A DNA stretch of 64,000 nucleotides from Toxorhynchites rutilus septentrionalis (GCF_029784135.1 NC_073745.1:42550420-42614419); one strand, 5' to 3'. Shown: positions 32,886 through 44,800, numbered from the stretch's first letter. Notes: generated by a model not told the origin, from the sequence alone. A program made the numbers and translations.

Positions 32886-33420
32886 AGGTGGTGTACATTG
32901 TTTATGGGGTAACTTTCCGAAGGGAAAAGTGCTCACGGAGAGATTGGTTATATGCATTACTTCCTACTCGTCAATCAATTACCTACGCTGTCAATAATAA
33001 GCAACTACTGCAGCGACGAGGTACATTTTTATATACCACGTCAAATCAGGTGCGCTCATTCGATGATATAAATGCAGTATTTGCTCTACGGGAATTGTGG
33101 AGAGAGAAAATATTGCAATTTAAGCTCCACTCATTCGCAATTAACTGGGTATAAAACAAGGCAATCGCGATTTCTTTTACACACACACACACACATTCAC
33201 GATTCATCATTCACCTGGCTAGCGATCAGACAGCAGCAATACTCGAGGCTTCTAAATAACCCTTTTCAAGGCTGAGAGTTAGTTTTAGTTTTCCTTATTG
33301 GCTTTTTCAATAGGCCAATGAGCTGCAAAAGTTTAAGGCCTCTATAATTATAAAACACTTCTACTACTTCTATTACATAGTCTGGCGAGTAGTATTGTTA
33401 GTGCTGATGTCATACGCAGC
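32886..33420. other. Non-coding stretch with a CA microsatellite and paired CCAAT boxes
   Basis: (CA)7-8 lies at 33180-33195. Two CCAAT-type boxes (ATTGG near 33298, CCAAT near 33313) are followed by TATAATTATAAAA near 33343. This could be a decayed promoter, but no gene follows. A frame of 88 codons at 32888 has no recognisable domain. Confidence 0.3.
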
Positions 33421-33693
33421 GACTCCGAATCTTTTCTGAGGCTAGATAGTGTGTTGTGATTGAATGACGTCGCGAATAGAGGTGCGATTCTGTTCGCAAT
33501 TTCAAATTCGCCGGATGCGAATGAATGTTGATCCTGATAATTGTACTATCTCGTTTCGCACACGAGACAGAGTATATCGTACAAATATGTCTTATTCGAC
33601 ACGGAAATTGAGCACGTCAGTGGAGTCAATGACCTGGGAGTTATTTTGGACTCGCAATTCGCACATCTTGTTCGTGCTTAATAAAGCGTCTAG
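33421..33693 (+). pseudogene. Non-LTR reverse transcriptase thumb region, left piece
   Basis: The reading RRMRMNVDPDNCTISF, then, after frame changes, a block like VNDLGVILDSQF and VLNKASS is the segment following the catalytic domain of Jockey/I-group reverse transcriptases. It is interrupted at 33694 by a DD37E transposon and continues at 34996 with FRIAKKF and a tail like FKVWFRTLDY. Several indels and stops make it dead. Confidence 0.6.
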
Positions 33694-34995
33694 TAAAGGG
33701 TGTGTCACATCAAATTGCATCACGGAAAAAACGCTGTAGAAATTCGCCCAGTAGACCGATCCTTTTGAAAATTTTAGACAGTAAAATAAAAACTATTAAA
33801 CAACTTTTGGCATTTTCTTTTTATTCATACTTCGAGCCCAAGCCCGTATGCTCGCACCTTCCTCTTTACCCCGTCCATAAGGTTCTGTACAACGTCAGGT
33901 TGTAGTTTTTTTTTTAACAGAAATCCATTTTCTCTTGAAGTCCGCCTCCGATTTGACAACTTTTGGGTTCTTCCGGAGGGACTGCTTCATAATCGCCCAA
34001 TATTTCTCTATTGGGCGAAGCTCCGGCGCGTTGGGCAGGTTCGTTTCCTTTGGCACGAAGGTGACCCCGTTGGCTTCGTACCACTCCAACACGTCCTTTG
34101 ATTAGTGGCACGAAGCGAGATTCGGCCAGAAGGTGGTCGGGCCCTCGTGCTGCTTCAATAGTGGTAGTAAGCGCTTCTGTAGGCACTCCTTAAGGTAAAC
34201 CTGCCCGTTTACCGTGCCGGTCATCACGAAGGGGGCGCTCCGCTTTCCGCAAGAGCAGATCGCTTGCCACACCATGTACTTTTTAGCAAACTTGGATAGT
34301 TTCTGCTTGCGAATCTCCTCCGGAACGCTGAATTTGTCCTCTGCGGAGAAGAACAACAGGCCCGGCAGCTGACGAAAGTCCGCTTTGACGTAGGTTTCGT
34401 CGTCCATTACCAGGCAATGCGGCTTCGTCAGCATTTCGGTGTACAGCTTCCGGGCTCGCGTCTTCCCCACCATGTTTTGCCTTTCGTCGCGGTTAGGAGC
34501 CTTCTGAACCTTGTATGTACGCAGGCTCTCCCGCTGCTTGGTCCGCTGGAAAATGAACTTGACAAATTCAGCTTATTGGCGACATCCCGGACCGAACTTC
34601 TCGGATCACGTCTAAACTGCTTAACTACGCGCTTGTGATCTTTTTCACTGACGGAGCATCCATTTTTGCCGTTCTTCACCTTCCGGTCGATGGTTAGGTT
34701 CTCGAAGTATCGTTTTAGTACTCTGCTGACCGTGGATTGGACGATTCCCAGCATCTTACCGATGTCCCGATGTGACAACTCCGGATTCTCGAAATGAGTG
34801 CACAGGATTAATTCACGACGCTCTTTTTCGTTCGACGACATTTTTCCAAATTTACGAAAAATTGACAGTGAAGCATGGCCAACGTGATCTATACACTCTT
34901 ATCTGATTATAAGCGAAAGCTGAAGATATAATTCCTAAAAATTAAATTTCTACAGCGTTTTTTCCGTGATGCAATTTGATGTGACACACCCTTTA
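33694..34995 (-). mobile_element. ITm DD37E transposon, family 2, copy A
   Basis: The element, 33696-34993, is flanked by TA duplications. Both ends read AAGGGTGTGTCACATC going inward, and the inverted repeat extends for about 45 bp to CTGTAGAAAT. It inserted into a non-LTR retrotransposon remnant. It carries one inactivated transposase on the minus strand and is very similar to copy B at 52971-54256. Confidence 0.85.
33895..34841 (-). pseudogene. DD37E transposase (family 2, copy A), disrupted
   Basis: The frame starts at ATG 34841 (MSSNEKERRELILCTHF) with helix-turn-helix LSHRDIGKMLGIVQSTVSRV. Compared with copy B it has one base missing near 34550 (GGAAAATG against GGACAAATG), a stop where copy B has Tyr in SCHYSKDV (34102), and an extra T in the run near 33906-33915 that changes the C-terminus. 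The catalytic Asp in MDDETYVKADF and Glu in RPIEKYW are kept. Confidence 0.8.
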
Positions 34996-35110
34996 CTCAT
35001 CTTCAGAATTGCCAAAAAGTTTCACAGACATCTACTTTCTTAAATTGTTCTATTTTAAAGTATGGTTCAGAACTTTGGACTACTAACTACAACAACGATG
35101 TCGAAAGAGT
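34996..35110 (+). pseudogene. Non-LTR reverse transcriptase remnant, right piece
   Basis: Continuation of the fragment at 33421-33693 on the far side of the DD37E insertion. It reads FRIAKKFTDIYFLKLFYF, matching the region that joins the thumb to the C-terminal domain in I/Jockey-type elements. Confidence 0.55.
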
Positions 35111-36212
35111 GAATGGCATGTTCGGTGAATTCAGAGGTCTGCAAGGATTTACAACAGGGTGGCCAGGGGTGTTCAATTTTTATCTATCCCGAACGCTTCT
35201 TCGTCAGTGCCGTTTTTACTGAACAAAATTTCATTGGTTGTAATATTCAAGTTAAATCATTGGGGCGCTTACAGCCTGTTGATGAATTGATGACAAAAGA
35301 AGTCAAATTGCAAGCTTGATGAAATGATTCACCGCTTCGGTTGTTATACGGTTTGATGGAGAGTTATTTGGTACCATCTTAAACTTATTTGGTACTTTAA
35401 TCCATCTTTTTGAAGGCTGTTTTAGCTTGGGCCTTTTTCCAAAAAAATTCTATATAACTGTTTTCAAACGAACCCCCCTATACCTTCAGGAATGTTGTGC
35501 CGAAAGTATTTTTCGATATCATCTCATTTAAAAGTTACAGCAAAAACTATGGTGTCACCTTAAGGGAAATAGCATTGCTGTACGAATTACACAACGCGTA
35601 GTAATAACCTGAGACGAGACATGACAATAGGGGGTCGATTCCGGACCACTTTTTCTGTCAAACTCGGACCACTCACAACTCGGCTTCTGATTGGTTGGTG
35701 AGGAAAATAATTGTCAAAGATAAATATAAAAGAATGGGATTTCCAACATTCTTGCAGTGTAATAATGGTTGCATTCACATATCAATTTAGTGAAAAATTA
35801 TACTATCGATTCTCTATATATTGTTTCTTTTACGTCATCTTTTCTGTTCTTTGAAGAAAGGGAAACTTTGCATCGCAAGTTTCACCCCTACACCTTTTGT
35901 GATTCTCCTGCCATCTAGCATAGCATAATAGCGGCGGCCTAGGAGAGAAGAGCATTCAATTATTTTTCAACCGTAAAGCAGGTAACAATCAGATTAGGTA
36001 CATACATACAAAAAAAACCTGAATAAGCGCTAGGTTATAATAAGGGAATGTATAATCTTATCAATATTTCAGTACTATTAGTATTTGAATGATATCAAGG
36101 TTAAATTATAGGGTATTATTCCCGTATACACTTCACGGTGAAAACGAAATGAAGTGTATCTGCGATGACAACGGTACGGTGTCGACATCTGGATACAAAA
36201 TTAGTTTTTAAC
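35111..36212. other. Non-coding stretch with one promoter-like site
   Basis: No coding feature is supported. The promoter-like arrangement at 35690-35760 is listed separately. Confidence 0.45.
35690..35760 (+). promoter_or_regulatory. Possible RNA polymerase II promoter remnant (CCAAT-TATA-initiator)
   Basis: An inverted CCAAT box (ATTGG, 35690-35694), TATAAAAG at 35725-35732 and an arthropod initiator-like GCAGTG at 35754-35759 stand at about -66, -31 and +1. A 29-codon frame begins at ATG 35765 (MVAFTYQFSEK). The spacing is textbook, but each element is short and the region is surrounded by TE debris, so chance or a relic of a TE or histone-type promoter are both possible. Confidence 0.3.
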
Positions 36213-36416
36213 AAGGTTTATTACTCTGCAACATCCCAATTATGAGAACACTTGTAATACTAACCTCGAGCCAACCGTGAGTAATCGGTTGCATATTACT
36301 AACATAGTTGTAAGCAAACATTGTCAAAATATTTAACTCCCGGCCCCGTTAGGCTGACGCCATATGAGCCTTAATAAAAATATATATTTTGGATAACAAA
36401 AAAGGTTTATTACTCT
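36213..36416 (+). mobile_element. Very short 3' end of the I-like retrotransposon
   Basis: About 172 bp from CATCCCAATTATGAGAACAC to TATATATTTTGG match the 3' end of the element at 8425-10160. The piece is bracketed by GGTTTATTACTCT (36215-36227 and 36404-36416; up to AAGGTTTATTACTCT). It is a complete insertion of a severely 5'-truncated copy. Confidence 0.85.
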
Positions 36417-37716
36417 ATCAGAATAGCCGGCCAAAAGGCAGTTTTGAATTGCTAGAATCTTAATCTTTTTATTTTCTTGGCGTTATTTATTCACTTGAAG
36501 CACGTCTTTTGTCGCAACCGCTCGTTGCGACGCACCTTCTTCCAAACACCTTGGGCAAAAAATAACACGTTCCCACTTTCGGCGCGCTACTGTGTTTCGA
36601 AGAGGATCAATAGAACAACACAACAATGATTCAAAACCAAAACAAATAGTTCAGAAGTGAGAAGTTCCTTTTTGAAGAGCTCTATTTTAGATGTTTTATT
36701 ATCTTGATTATCCTTAATTGTTCATTTTAAATCAAAATTATGAATCGTAAGTAAGATAGTAACTCGATTGGTGCTATGCTTAATGTTAAACCTAAACTAA
36801 GAGCTACAAATACAACAGCAAAGGAAGACTCTAAATAATATTCCCACCACCCAACGAACTAGACAAAAGAAACACTAAATGTAAGTTATTCTAAATCTAA
36901 ATCTAGATGCAATACAGGAAACTTAATAGTAATGAAAGTCCTTATAAAAATGGTTTGTACAATTGCGTTTATATTTATGTCATCGGGAGGGATTTTTTAA
37001 CGTCGTCGTCATAGCCAACATTATTGTGAGCATTAAATAAACATTCAAAAAATTGGAAAACTGTTTCTTTTTCGTTGCGGTTGAAACATCTTTCTTACCC
37101 TAACATAACCTATTTTCTATACACTTTTCGACATTCCCACTAAAACTAATCGTTATAATATCAAATTATCTTCAGATAAAAGTATTGTGAGAGATTATTT
37201 CACCACAAGAAAAAAACAAAGTTTTCCATTCACATTGAATGCTAATTTGATACTGAGAAGTTAATTTTCATTCATAATTTCTATTTGAAAAATGTTCGCT
37301 CTGCCTAAAAACCCATTGTTATTTTCGACGCTTCTTCAACTCGTAAAACGAAGTTCAATGACGTGTCGATCATTTTTTCATCATACTCCTGCTATCAAAT
37401 CTACGTTTTCAAGTTTTCTTTGCTCTCTCCACATTTCATTATTTTTTTGCATGCCAAAATAAAAAAAATAACAAAATTTTTCAATTTATGTGACATTCGG
37501 CTGAATAATTAATACAAAAAAAAGGGTACAGCTCAGAAAATACATGATACGAAGAACACATGTTTCTCTCATGGGAAAATAATTTTCCTTCACATCTCGC
37601 TTCCCTATTGTCTAGCACTTGATCGACGAAAATGCAGAAAGAAGAGTAAGAAGCCAGTTGTCACGTCTTGTCTTAGGTAATAACTATATTGGCATAACAA
37701 ATATATCTTCAAATAT
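36417..37716. other. AT-rich non-coding stretch
   Basis: No gene or repeat was recognised. The short palindromic word TCGCAACCGCTCGTTGCGA occurs at about 36514. Confidence 0.5.
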
Positions 37717-38290
37717 ATGGTAACCAGTGTTGCCACACGTACAGATTTATCTGGAAGGTACAGATTTTTTCGTTATTTTTGGTACAGATTCTGTACGATA
37801 CAGAGTACAGATTTTCGTCAAAAAATACAGATTGGTAAACATTTTTTCCGCCTGTGAAATTTCTTACATTTGCAGAAAGCAACATTAAGGTACATGACGA
37901 CTTCTACGCCGCAATATCCCTTGGTGCTGCTGAGAATAATGTATTTATAATGCAATAATTGATCACTTTCATAAAGACGGAATTCGTTTCCAGGTTCTAC
38001 GACGGAAATATACAAAATCTGGAGAATAAATTCCGTACCCTAAAAGTGAAATTACTCCGTAAGAAAACCACAGTTCCAGAAAACGAGCATGTGCAGGATT
38101 GGTGGACAAAAATTTTATGTCTGAAAAAATAGATGGTTTGATATCTAAAAGAATTTACGCTCGCTTTTTCGGCGCATCGAAATCTTGTTTGTAAGGTTCT
38201 CACTACGCCTCACTCCTCGGCATTTTTTTTCATATAATCAGAAAGAGAATAAGCTTCGAAAATGGCTCAGCAATGATACGATGAACATTA

Positions 38291-38410
38291 CAGTAAAACC
38301 TGTTTTTGTGCGGTTATTTCTTTGTGCAAATTTTTTTTGTGCGATTTTATTTTGTGCGGTTTTCTGTTCTCGTGCGGTTTTTTTTGTGCGATTTTTTTTG
38401 TGCCATTTTT
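38291..38410 (+). repeat. T-rich GTGCGG subterminal minisatellite
   Basis: Six or more degenerate units of the type TTTTTTTGTGCGGTTTT stand in tandem. Related words recur at 39746-39770 and, inverted, at 40100-40230. Such arrays are common next to pogo-like ends. Confidence 0.65.
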
Positions 38411-39742
38411 GACGTAGAATTACGTCTTTCGGGAACATATTGGGGTACAAATTGAAAATCGAAAATCTAGCACATCGGGAAAATTGTCCAATTTCAAACA
38501 CTTATTGCTCAGTCATTTCATGATGGATTGATGAAATTTTTGCGTCAATCGATTTCGGCACTCCATAACATTTTTTTATATTGAAGAAAATAATATATGT
38601 TATGAAACTAACTATCGAACAATTGAAAAATTTCAACCCCTATTCTAACGGAAATACCCACATCTGATTGGTCGAAATTGACGACACATGCGACGGTTCC
38701 CTAACAGAGACTTCAAATTCAAGCTGCCTGGGGGAAATCGACATTGCAAACAACGGAGACGAATGAATTGTTAGATTTAAAGTCTCCGTAAACAAAGAAA
38801 AATAAGAAGAACATTGCAAATACATGCAAGTTGGGGGCATTTTTATATTGCAAGTAAGGTGAGTGATACGATTAAATCTAGCAAATAAAATTAAATTTGG
38901 AACTTTAATGTTGGTTTCTTCGTGAAATTTCATACCAATGACCGATCGTGTATTGTGAATAATTCAGCACAATTGTACAAGTGTAAAATTATATATGGTA
39001 GCAGTTGTGTTTAAAATGACTTGATATATGAAAAGATTTATTTCAATTTTCACAAATAAAAACCAAGGTGTGTTCCCGTTCGAGAACGGATCGTTTGGTT
39101 TAAGCTGTCTGTTTTGTTGTGCTCATTTTCACCCAAGAAAAGTTTATACGGCGAGAAAAATTGGAAAAGTGAAGAAATATTACAAAAAGTGATTTCCTTT
39201 ATGCTCTGGACATAGTATGAGGTGTTTCTAGTTCGATTAAAATTCGCATTGGGTTGATTAAACACTCAGAAAGTAAACATTAATAAAGAAAATTACCTTT
39301 TCCATTTAAAATATGTTTTCTCTATATTAAAGTAACATGTTTTTACTGATGAGAAAAATTGATAATTGTGTTCGGTTTTGTTAATTATCTTATATTACTT
39401 TGATGAGTTTTTTTATTTCATCCATACATAACACAGGAGGCATTTCGTCTAGGATCACAGGGGGCGGTTTTCATTATATCTTGTTCCACTTCGGTCTCTT
39501 TTATCTGATACGCACCATCGAACGACTGTTTACCATCCATCTGTCATCATCACTCGGTAAACACTGGTGGAGTGAATAAACGATACCCAACAACCAAACA
39601 AAACAGCCTTTCTCAGGGCCACCAAATCATTATCAAAGAGTTTAACGATGTAATTCTTCAAACATATCCAAAATCAACAGATAGCCTAACGGAATTCTAC
39701 GTCAACTATGCGGTCGTGTCTCGGACTCAACCCTCCTGTGAC
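38411..39742 (+). repeat. 'CGACCGCAT' family element, copy III
   Basis: It opens at GACGTAGAATTACGTCTTTC and ends with CTACGTCAACTATGCGGTCG, continuing to CAACCCTCCTGTGAC at 39742. Inside are TTCCCTAACAGAGACTTC and TGCCTGGGGG words of the tandem unit (38697-38740) and a histone-type stem-loop. It sits within the T-rich array of the pogo-like element, so it inserted there. The left end lacks the outer 40 bp seen on the right. Confidence 0.55.
39605..39624 (+). other. Histone-mRNA-type 3' stem-loop motif
   Basis: AGCCTTTCTCAGGGCC followed by ACCA agrees with the metazoan histone 3' consensus GGYYYUUYUNARRRCC at 15 of 16 positions; upstream is CCAAAC, also as in histone mRNAs. The stem has four Watson-Crick pairs, one G-U and one mismatch at the base. 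No histone reading frame is present upstream; the neighbourhood is MITE copy III. Confidence 0.45.
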
Positions 39743-40450
39743 TTTTTTTGTGCGATTTTTTTTTGTGCGGTATATGAAAAGAAGCATATTTGACGAAGTT
39801 ATCATCCATTTAGTTTTTTTTCGATGGTTTATACGCATTTCAGTGCGAAAAAAGCATATTTGCATCTCAACTATCTACTTCTGAAATCATTCCCCTCCTC
39901 CCATCAAATGCTCTAAGTTTTTTTAAGTTTTTACATGACATGATTTCTAACAGCAACACGTTTCGACATGCAACTAAAAGCACAAAACAGCCACACGGAA
40001 CCGAAAAGGCAAACTGTCCCATCGCAAATCAGGGAAACAAAAGGAAATTGAACGGTGAACGGCGTGGATTTGAGTCATTTTCTTGGGGGAAACTTTTTTT
40101 ATGCGGCCCCTATCTACCGCACAAAAAAAGTTTTTTTTCAAATTGTGTACCGAACACGATTTTTTAAATCTACTGGTGAAGTTTAGCACGATTTTTTCTG
40201 TGCGGTCCCTATCCCCAGCACAAAAAAAAAAGGTTTGCCTGTATTTTGCTTTAAGCATAATCAAATACTCGAATGGCTTGCAACTGTAAATGTAGTATTT
40301 ATAGTAAATAAATGAGTTGTTTTTCTCATTCTCATAAAATATATTTTTCATACAACGAATAATTTTGATGGTACAGAATTTTGGAAGAAAAAGTACAGAT
40401 GATAAAGATTTTTAACCCCTCTGGTACAAAAAAAAAACACTGATAGTAAC

Positions 40451-41740
40451 CAATCACCAAAATGTCTCAACGCCCAACTTGAATTCCAACACCCGAAAAG
40501 AAAATCCGTTTATATTTCAGAGTAGGTTGTTATCGCACTGCGTTAACTTTTTACTAGCCATTCAGGCTAATAAAGTTATGAATGTCGGGGATGTTCGAGT
40601 AAAGCCATAGCCAGTACCCATTTTCTGCCCCCACTGATACTATCCCTTTTTTTCGAAAATTTTTGTAGCTCAATAGTTGTTCAAGATAGCGAGGTTTTCA
40701 CTATAAAAACAGCACATTTTTCACCATAAATCCTTTCAAATATATACTGGAAAGTTTTAATTTTTAATCTTCCCGCTGAAAATATATCAAATTGTTTATT
40801 TATTTTATGTTGGTACTACTGTCAGTGGTTTTAACCCTTGATTATTTCTTTATTGGTGAATTAAATGAATCAACGATCATCTTATTGTGAACTTGTTTTT
40901 TTATATGATTTCGGGCACAGTGCTAAGCATCGCTAAGCTCAAATACATAGATTCTCGGGCTAGGTTGCATCGAAAACCTATATACTCCAAACGAAAATCA
41001 AAATGACAGATCCAGACAACCAGTGAATATGGGCAAATGAACTTTTGCTCTTCAATATGTTTTGTAGATTATTTTTCCACCCAGTGTCATTTTCATCTTG
41101 ATTATTCTAGATGCCAGGATTGAATTTCATTTTAGCCAAATGAATATCAGCGGTTGTTTACTTTTAAACTGAGGCAGCTGTGTGCGGTTTGTTTTTATTT
41201 ATGCCGTTGTTACCGTCTCGCCAAACAAAATCTTGCGCGTTATCCAGTTCGTTCCATCGAACTCTGGCGTTTTTGTTCTCTAAATGGTCCAGTCTGGCTA
41301 ATTTTTTTTATTTTTGAGTTATGACTCCAAATCAATGCCAGAACGTATATCTTTTCGAATGTGATGAATATAAATTTGTTGCTTTTGATATTCAAAGTAT
41401 ACATAACAGCGAAGTAATGAACCTCACTCAATGCCACATTCATTAATAATAGCGAATTTGTTCATGCATCAGCAATATGAACAAAATGAACTCGTTTGTT
41501 ATTGTCATCAATATAATGAGGGCAGTGTGTTTCAAGCTGAAAAAAAAGTCATTTACACTGAAATAAAATCATGTGAATATTTGTTGATATCCTAAACACT
41601 GTTTGGGCATTCAAAGTTATGCTGGAAATTTCCACCATTATGCAAAGAAGAGTTAATGCAAAACAAGTTAACTTTTGTTTGCTTGGCGATTCTTGATATG
41701 ATTTTTACATACATACAAAAAACATTAAGAAACACCTAAG
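40451..41740. other. AT-rich non-coding stretch
   Basis: No gene, TE motif or clear repeat was recognised. Confidence 0.5.
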
Positions 41741-41870
41741 GAAATACCGTGGCCAAGTGGTCTGCGTCTAACATTATCATGCGGGTTCGATTTCCGTTCT
41801 GGTCGGGGGATTTTCCGTCAAAGATTTTTTTTTATTTAGATTGTGGTCACGCATATTGCTAATATCAGGA
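41741..41870 (+). mobile_element. tRNA-derived SINE, truncated copy
   Basis: A box A-like word TGGCCAAGTGGTCTGCG (41750-41766) and box B GGTTCGATTTC (41784-41794) form the polymerase III promoter inherited from a tRNA. The following GTTCTGGTCGGGGGATTTT and TGTGGTCACGC match the SINE at 52844. It ends soon after TGTGGTCACGC, lacking the 3' half. Confidence 0.7.
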
Positions 41871-44800
41871 ATGTTTTTTTTTTGCATAAGAAATCTAAAC
41901 TTTATTAATAAACGACACAAGTACGACGCAATTCGAAATGAAACATTTTGGGATCAATTAATGGGAGATTGTTTAATTCCCTGTGAAACCTTCTCAACAT
42001 GAGAAATGTTCAATGTTCAAAATGTGCAATTATTTAAAAAAGAAATCGCAGAACAATCCTTCTCTATAAATAAAATTGTTTGAAGACATTTTTCTGAAAA
42101 ACGGCACGTTCATAGAGAAACTTGCTTAAAAATTGATCTTGAAATCTTGTTACGAGAGATTAATGCAGCTTTTCCGGGTCATAATGTGAAATGACTCACC
42201 ACTCCATTCTCGTGGGATCAGGATCAAACCTTATTTGGTGTAAAGAGATTAAGGAGTAGCCACCACAGTATACCGATCCTCAGTCACATTACTTCATTGT
42301 CAAACGTCGTTTGATTTCCAAATGAAACACTCCCTTTCCATTACGGATAATTGACCGAGAACGTGTTCCCTCACAGAACCCAACAGGTCAAATGCGCAGT
42401 TTATATCCGACAACCAAAGCGAGGCCGGAATTGGACTTGCCTAACCGCCGAAACATGGAAATAATGGTAACAATATCATTATTCCAGTTTTCGTCGTCTT
42501 GTTTGGCAGAGTGCTGTTTTTACGACGCACAATCGCGACAGGCACGGAAACCCACCCTTCCTTGCGAGCTCGAATGTCCCGGAACACGCTGCCATTGCCG
42601 TCGACCGTCGGAGAGCGTCATTTCCCATTTGCCGCGGCCATTACTCATTTTACGATGATTGGATTATTTAATCGAAACACTACGGATGAACGGAATGAAA
42701 GGCACTTAAAACTCTCCAATGTCCCGAGGACATAAATTGAATTTACTTCGTCGGGAAGACACTGCGCTCAAATTGGCCCTGGCACAATACAGCGCGAGCC
42801 GTTTGAAACAGAAGAAAGCACAAGAAGCAAAAAAAAAAAAACAAATAAAAACATAAGTTAACAAGAGGCTCTTGGAAACATGATTCGGAATAAAACGTGA
42901 AGATCGAGGGTACGACCGAAAGACGCAGGAAGCGTTCCACTTGAGTTAAAATTAGCATCCAAACAGCTTTTATTTCCTCACCTTATCGGGATGCTGTGTG
43001 CGCTTGCTTCCGAGGATCTTGTCCCCGGTTCAAAAATCACCGGAGCAATGTTGCTGAATAAAACAAATTTCGATGGAAGCGACAGACGGAGCAATTTTTC
43101 ACCGTCACGCACCAGCTTTCCTCGAATCGCTATCGGACGAAGCTGCACTCTCGCCGAGAGTTTGTCCGCCGGTCTCCGCGTAGTCGTAAGTCCCAATCAG
43201 TAACACAATTTACACAAATTATTCAATTACAAAAATAAACAACGCTCGGCAGTAGCTTATTTACCTTGCCCCTGTATGTGTGTGTGTGTATGTGCGTGTC
43301 CCACTGGCCTGGTGCCAAATGTGTGGAATAGATCCCTTCGCCGGAATCAAGGATCTTCTAAGGCTACAAAGAAACCAACAGAAAGAAGCATTGCAATGCG
43401 ATCCAATTTTAGCTTTTTGTGATCCTTGGGCTTTGTTCTCCTTTTTCTTCTCGCTGGAATATATATGACATTCAAACAATTGCGTCACCAGGACTAAATT
43501 CCCTGCCTTTTTCGTATTGTTACTGCCCCTCTTGCTTTTTTTCGTTCTCGCTCACATTAAATTCAAATGCCAGGAACAATGTGGCATTGTTACAACATTC
43601 CTGCATGAATTCAATTTTCAAGCAATGAAAATATTCTCGTTATGCAATAAATAAACATGTTTGCGTTTCTGTTCGTGTGCCCCAAACTGTTGTGTGTTTT
43701 GTGGCTTCGTCCCGGATCCTGTGGAAGAGGGTATGACATTTGTGCATGCTTGGTTCGATGAATTTTCGATTCAATTTGATTTTCACCGCACTTTCCAGCG
43801 TGTTTGGCAATTGTGATAATATGGAAATTACAAGAGCTCTGCTTGCGGCATGCATGAAGTTGCATTCAGATGCGCGACTTCCCCCATTCATTACATTGCA
43901 TATGGATATGCTCTGATCCGAAGAGGAGAAAAAAAAATGATATGACCCCTCATACCGAGTGATCTCTATTCCGAGCACATCTAAATGACACATGATATTG
44001 CACGAGCTCTCATTAATAATAATTTGGAGTCCCGCTGTTACTGAAACTACTCTCGAAAACAAAAATTAGAACAAAGAAATCTACCAAGCCATCATTCGTC
44101 CGACGAGGAGCGAAAGCATTCATTGAGTTGGAACATCAAATTAGCTGGAACAGGCTGTCATTATTAATAACAAAGAGAACTTTTGCTTTCACCCAGCACC
44201 CTTTGCGCCGACCGCTTGACACCCACCCACTGCTAACGAGTAGCATTTTTTCCCACAACCTTCTCATTAAGGCAGTAAACAGTGGAACCGTAAATCAGTA
44301 ATGACAAAACCACCGAGCTTCCGTGTCTGCCCCCGCAAAGGGACTGTCCACTGGTGGTTCTGTTGCCACAGGAGGAGAGCAGAAGTCAGTCAGATCCAAT
44401 TCCGTTTGGTACCCACCCACTTACTATTTGCACGGTGGCGGCAGGATGCTGGCTGGGTGTGATAATGTTGGGTGGGGGAGGTTGGTTCACAAAAAAAAAG
44501 CAACTGAAACAGCACTGAATGAGCATCGTGTTATTTCACAAGCTGTTCCGGGGATGAGCGGGAGAACCATAATAAGGGAGGTATTTCGGCATGGAATTCG
44601 TCATAATAGTGTGTTTAATGAAAATACAGAGAAATTCACACAACAGTGCGAGTGACTGTTTCTATACCTATAATTTTGTGAAAAATTTTTTTTCGATTTA
44701 ATGCTATACACACGCATCTAAGAGTCTGATCAGATGCTTGTGTATACGATGTGTACGATCTATCAGTGCAATGAAAAAAAAAATTACTTTTCGGTTCATT

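Larger units (their letters stand above)
38289..40243. mobile_element. pogo/Tigger-like non-autonomous element inside the hAT-like element
   Basis: The body, 38291-40241, is flanked by TA and has ends CAGTAAAACCTG (left) and, inverted, CAGGCAAACCT (right), followed in both cases by T-rich GTGCGG/GTGC repeats. TA target and CAG ends fit the pogo branch of ITm. No transposase is present. Confidence 0.65.
37717..40450. mobile_element. hAT-like non-autonomous element
   Basis: The body, 37725-40442, starts CAGTGTTG and ends AACACTG. Flanks ATGGTAAC (37717-37724) and ATAGTAAC (40443-40450) match at seven of eight positions. CAGTG ends and an 8-bp duplication are hallmarks of hAT elements. The left end has at least five repeats of TACAGATT within 110 bp, the kind of subterminal array that hAT transposases bind; GTACAGAT recurs near the right end at 40393. 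No transposase remains; most of the interior is a nested pogo-like element. Confidence 0.7.

Noticed and set aside
33258..33273. Third histone-like stem-loop (AACCCTTTTCAAGGCT)
   Set aside because: Only four of six stem pairs form and the ACCA tail is missing; too weak to list as a feature.
34102..34186. Overlapping minus frame of 90 codons beginning MPTEALTTTIEAAR (also at 53174-53446)
   Set aside because: It is the DD37E transposase region read in another frame.
43611..44655. Frames of 84-140 codons at 43611-44062 (minus) and 44323-44655 (plus)
   Set aside because: No domain, no consistent codon pattern, and no neighbouring exon-like signals.
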